Assembly (NCBI GenBank): GCA_015501055.1
Contig: JADNYV010000767.1
Span: forward strand, 1 to 16,186
Length of the DNA stretch: 16,186 bases
From: Mucidula mucida
Taxonomy: Eukaryota; Basidiomycota; Agaricomycetes; Agaricales; Physalacriaceae
Direction of reading: 5' to 3'
The notes beneath the pieces were generated by a model, which saw only the letters and a list, made by a program, of their open reading frames with translations, was not told the DNA's origin and ran no database searches. Below, one piece after another: positions 10,156-16,186 of the stretch (position 1 is its first letter; every line of letters begins with the position of its first letter). Both the position numbers and the translations under genes were made by a program.

Positions 10156-10527
10156 GGCGGACACACAAGTTTTTTCTCTGGAACACTGTATTTATCCCGA
10201 TACACTCTTAGAATAATACGTACTTGGTCCATTATTAACATCACTGACAATCAGTTGGATACACTCATTTGTGACATTGAAAATGTGTGCGGTCGAATGA
10301 GGAAGCGCTCGATCATCACCGCGACCTTTCTTGCCGCCCATCGATGTCCAACAACTTCATTGACCGCGTTCGGACGTGATAACTATTTCACCCTTCTCAT
10401 TTCCGTGATTGAACTGACGGTCATTTCATCCTCAATGAGCAATTACACTGATAACAATCATAATCAAATCATCTCCTGAACAGTGAATTCCGCCAAACAG
10501 CTTTGTATCTGTTCTTGACTCTTGACC
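10156..10527. other. Intergenic between acyltransferase and archaemetzincin genes
   Basis: This 372-bp gap separates two rightward genes. It is AT-rich toward its right end and must contain the acyltransferase 3' UTR and the archaemetzincin promoter. No open frame or repeat worth calling was seen. Confidence 0.5.
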
Positions 10528-11775
10528 ATGAAGTGCTCCCATGACAAGCTCAGCTTCACGTCATCCACGCATGCTGAAGAAGCGGGCTACACTCAACCCA
10601 CTGCTTCACAGCGCATCAACGCTACAACTCTACTATTGAGGTCCGCTACATCAACGGAACCGTCTCCTGCGGCGTTTCCCGCTCCCCTTGTGCTGCCAAA
10701 CGACGACCTCGCTCTGGATCCTAGATACCCACCTCAGAGCCTCCGCTCCTTCACGCGCCTCAAGGAGAGAAACAAAGTGACCCCAGAACGAAAAACGCTC
10801 TACGTCGCTGGTCCTCCTTCCATCTCGTCCGATATCGAGGTCATGCAGGCATGGTGTAAACCGAAACACGACTTGGCAATGGTACCGGCTCCGAACACGA
10901 AAGACGTCATTGAATATCTCACCGCGTTCTACAGCGGCATGGACGTCAAAGCGCTACCGCACCCACTGAGCTTCACGCACTGGTCCGATGCCTTCAAGAC
11001 CCTTCGCGTCGGATTGGCGACCGCCACTGAATGTGTCGGCATACGCACCCGCCCCTCCCATGACGGAACATTCCTCCGCCAGCTAAACCTCGATGACCTG
11101 CTCGATGCAGCCATCGACATCCTCCCCGCCGATGCCTACGCGCTTCTCCTCCTCGTCGAGCACGACATATACGAGAACGACGACGACGACTTTGCGTGTG
11201 GGCGCGCATACGGGGGCAGCCGCGTCGCTGTCGTATCCATGGCGCGCTACAACCCAGGTTTAGACGCGGAGCAGGAGGTCGTCCGGGATCACAGCTGGCC
11301 TGCGTCGCATTGCGAGAGGTACATGCAGCAGCTGTGCTGCGAGGGACACGAGCCCCGGACAAAGAAGAGGAAGACTGTGAAGAAGAAACTGGAAGCCGAG
11401 GTGGAGGAGGATACCACAAACTCGCCTATGCGCGCAGCGTTGGATGCGTATGTTAATCTTCCTTCTCCATCGCCTAGCGATCTGTCTGGCCTATGGCTTG
11501 GGCGCGTCTGCAAGACAGCGAGTCACGAACTCGGGCACTGTTTCGGTATGGATCACTGCGTGTATTATGCCTGCATCATGCAGGGCACTGCCTCGCTGGT
11601 CGAAGACGCTAGACAGCCTCCCTATCTGTGTCCCGTAGACCTTTCAAAGCTCCTTCATGCTGCAGGATGTTCCAAGGACAAGCACTACGCGTCGCTGCTG
11701 GAATTTTGCGATCGCCACAAGGACGTACATCTGTTCTCCGCTTTTAGGGCATGGCTAGACACCGTACGCGAGTAG
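10528..11775 (+). CDS. Archaemetzincin-like zinc metallopeptidase
   Basis: A single uninterrupted exon encodes 415 residues. The first ATG is at 10528. The active site reads HELGHCFGMDH (H333 on), the HExxHxxGxxH zinc site of metzincins, followed by CVYYACIM. That matches the archaemetzincin signature HExxHxxGxxxCx4CxM. The family normally continues about 17 residues later with CxxC, completing a second, cysteine zinc site. Here the sequence is CPVD (C368 to D371), so the last cysteine is aspartate. Residues about 275-295 form a lysine-rich, then acidic linker (KKRKTVKKKLEAEVEED) that may be a nuclear signal or a flexible insert. Relatives are human AMZ1/AMZ2 and archaeal AmzA, intracellular peptidases with poorly known substrates. 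There is no signal peptide. The stop lies 140 bp from the convergent PEX1 stop. Confidence 0.9.
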   Translation: MKCSHDKLSFTSSTHAEEAGYTQPTASQRINATTLLLRSATSTEPSPAAFPAPLVLPNDDLALDPRYPPQSLRSFTRLKERNKVTPERKTLYVAGPPSISSDIEVMQAWCKPKHDLAMVPAPNTKDVIEYLTAFYSGMDVKALPHPLSFTHWSDAFKTLRVGLATATECVGIRTRPSHDGTFLRQLNLDDLLDAAIDILPADAYALLLLVEHDIYENDDDDFACGRAYGGSRVAVVSMARYNPGLDAEQEVVRDHSWPASHCERYMQQLCCEGHEPRTKKRKTVKKKLEAEVEEDTTNSPMRAALDAYVNLPSPSPSDLSGLWLGRVCKTASHELGHCFGMDHCVYYACIMQGTASLVEDARQPPYLCPVDLSKLLHAAGCSKDKHYASLLEFCDRHKDVHLFSAFRAWLDTVRE

Positions 11776-11915
11776 ATGTCGTAGTGATGTTCGTCTTACA
11801 TCCACAACTGAGAAAGCCCTGGAGTCACGGAGTTGTGATTTCAACTCGGTTATACCTACGTGACTTTACTACCGTCCTTATTTCATTCACATAATCGACA
11901 ACCGCCATTCTACAC
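11776..11915. terminator. Convergent 3' intergenic region
   Basis: Only 140 bp separate the archaemetzincin stop codon from the PEX1 stop codon on the opposite strand. Both 3' ends must be formed here, or the transcripts overlap tail to tail. No clear AATAAA on either strand was identified. Confidence 0.45.
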
Positions 11916-15889
<3,974 letters not shown>

Positions 15890-16186
15890 TGAAAACGATG
15901 AACTCCGGGTCAAATCACATGTAATTGCAACTGGGGTCGCCGTGCGCGCAAAATTAGTAAAAAAAGTAGTGTCGGATGGTTCACGCCGTTGTCAATGGGC
16001 AATGGCCGGTGTGGGGGATGGAAGAAAGGATCGGGAATGCCGAATTTGGATATAGTGGTGGCGGTGCCGATCGTAGGTTCAGCAGTCGCCGCCATATGCG
16101 TTATCCTGCCTACACTCTAGGGCGGAACTGGGGCGGAATAAGCAGCCTGTGAAACATTGGCGGGTAACATGATACCGACCATCAAA
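15890..16186 (-). promoter_or_regulatory. PEX1 upstream region
   Basis: Sequence upstream of the PEX1 ATG at 15889. On the PEX1 strand it contains a CCAAT box (16156-16160), and an 8-bp direct repeat GGGCGGAA (plus strand, 16120-16127 and 16131-16138) with 11-bp spacing. A CTGGGG at 16128-16133 fits the SYGGRG consensus bound by CreA/Mig1-type glucose repressors. A 61-codon ATG-started frame (15910-16095) ends 20 nt before the PEX1 ATG. These are sequence matches only; function is inferred. Confidence 0.35.

Overview
The window looks like a piece of a filamentous basidiomycete genome, probably Agaricomycetes. Every recognisable protein is eukaryotic or fungal. Most genes are cut by many very short GT-AG introns (about 41-61 bp), and the spliced frames add up exactly once those introns are removed. 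No rRNA, tRNA, CRISPR array, intact transposon or prophage was seen. I found no clearly new multi-gene system; the unusual features lie inside single genes.

Layout. (1) 1-~1124, minus: 3'-truncated P-loop protein resembling the NTPase module of fungal Crinkler/RHS-like (CR) proteins. (2) 1626-2671, minus: two-exon protein with a conserved N-terminal region and a C-terminal rhodanese domain. (3) 3061-6845, minus: six-exon PX-domain AGC protein kinase of about 1177 residues with a long acidic/serine-rich tail. (4) about 6850-8620: a 1.8 kb gap that serves as a divergent promoter region and holds a possible decayed coding relic near 7790-8060. (5) 8621-10155, plus: three-exon acyltransferase of the HxxxD (PF02458/BAHD-like) superfamily. 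(6) 10528-11775, plus: intronless archaemetzincin-type zinc metallopeptidase. (7) 11916-15889, minus: PEX1, the peroxisomal AAA+ ATPase, in 19 reconstructed exons. It converges on the archaemetzincin gene with 140 bp between the stop codons. (8) 15890-16186: the PEX1 upstream region.

The genes do not form an evident pathway or cluster. PEX1 (peroxisomal receptor recycling), the PX-AGC kinase (membrane-linked growth or nutrient signalling) and the rhodanese protein (sulfur transfer) look like ordinary housekeeping genes. The acyltransferase and the CR-like gene look like accessory genes.

Most worth checking: a one-base frame break in PEX1 exon 2 that a competing splice acceptor could bypass; a 45-bp stop-free intron inside the kinase PX domain; a long activation-segment insertion in that kinase; and an archaemetzincin whose last zinc-binding cysteine is replaced by aspartate. 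All exon borders were read by eye from splice consensus, frame continuity and remembered family sequence; no alignment was run.
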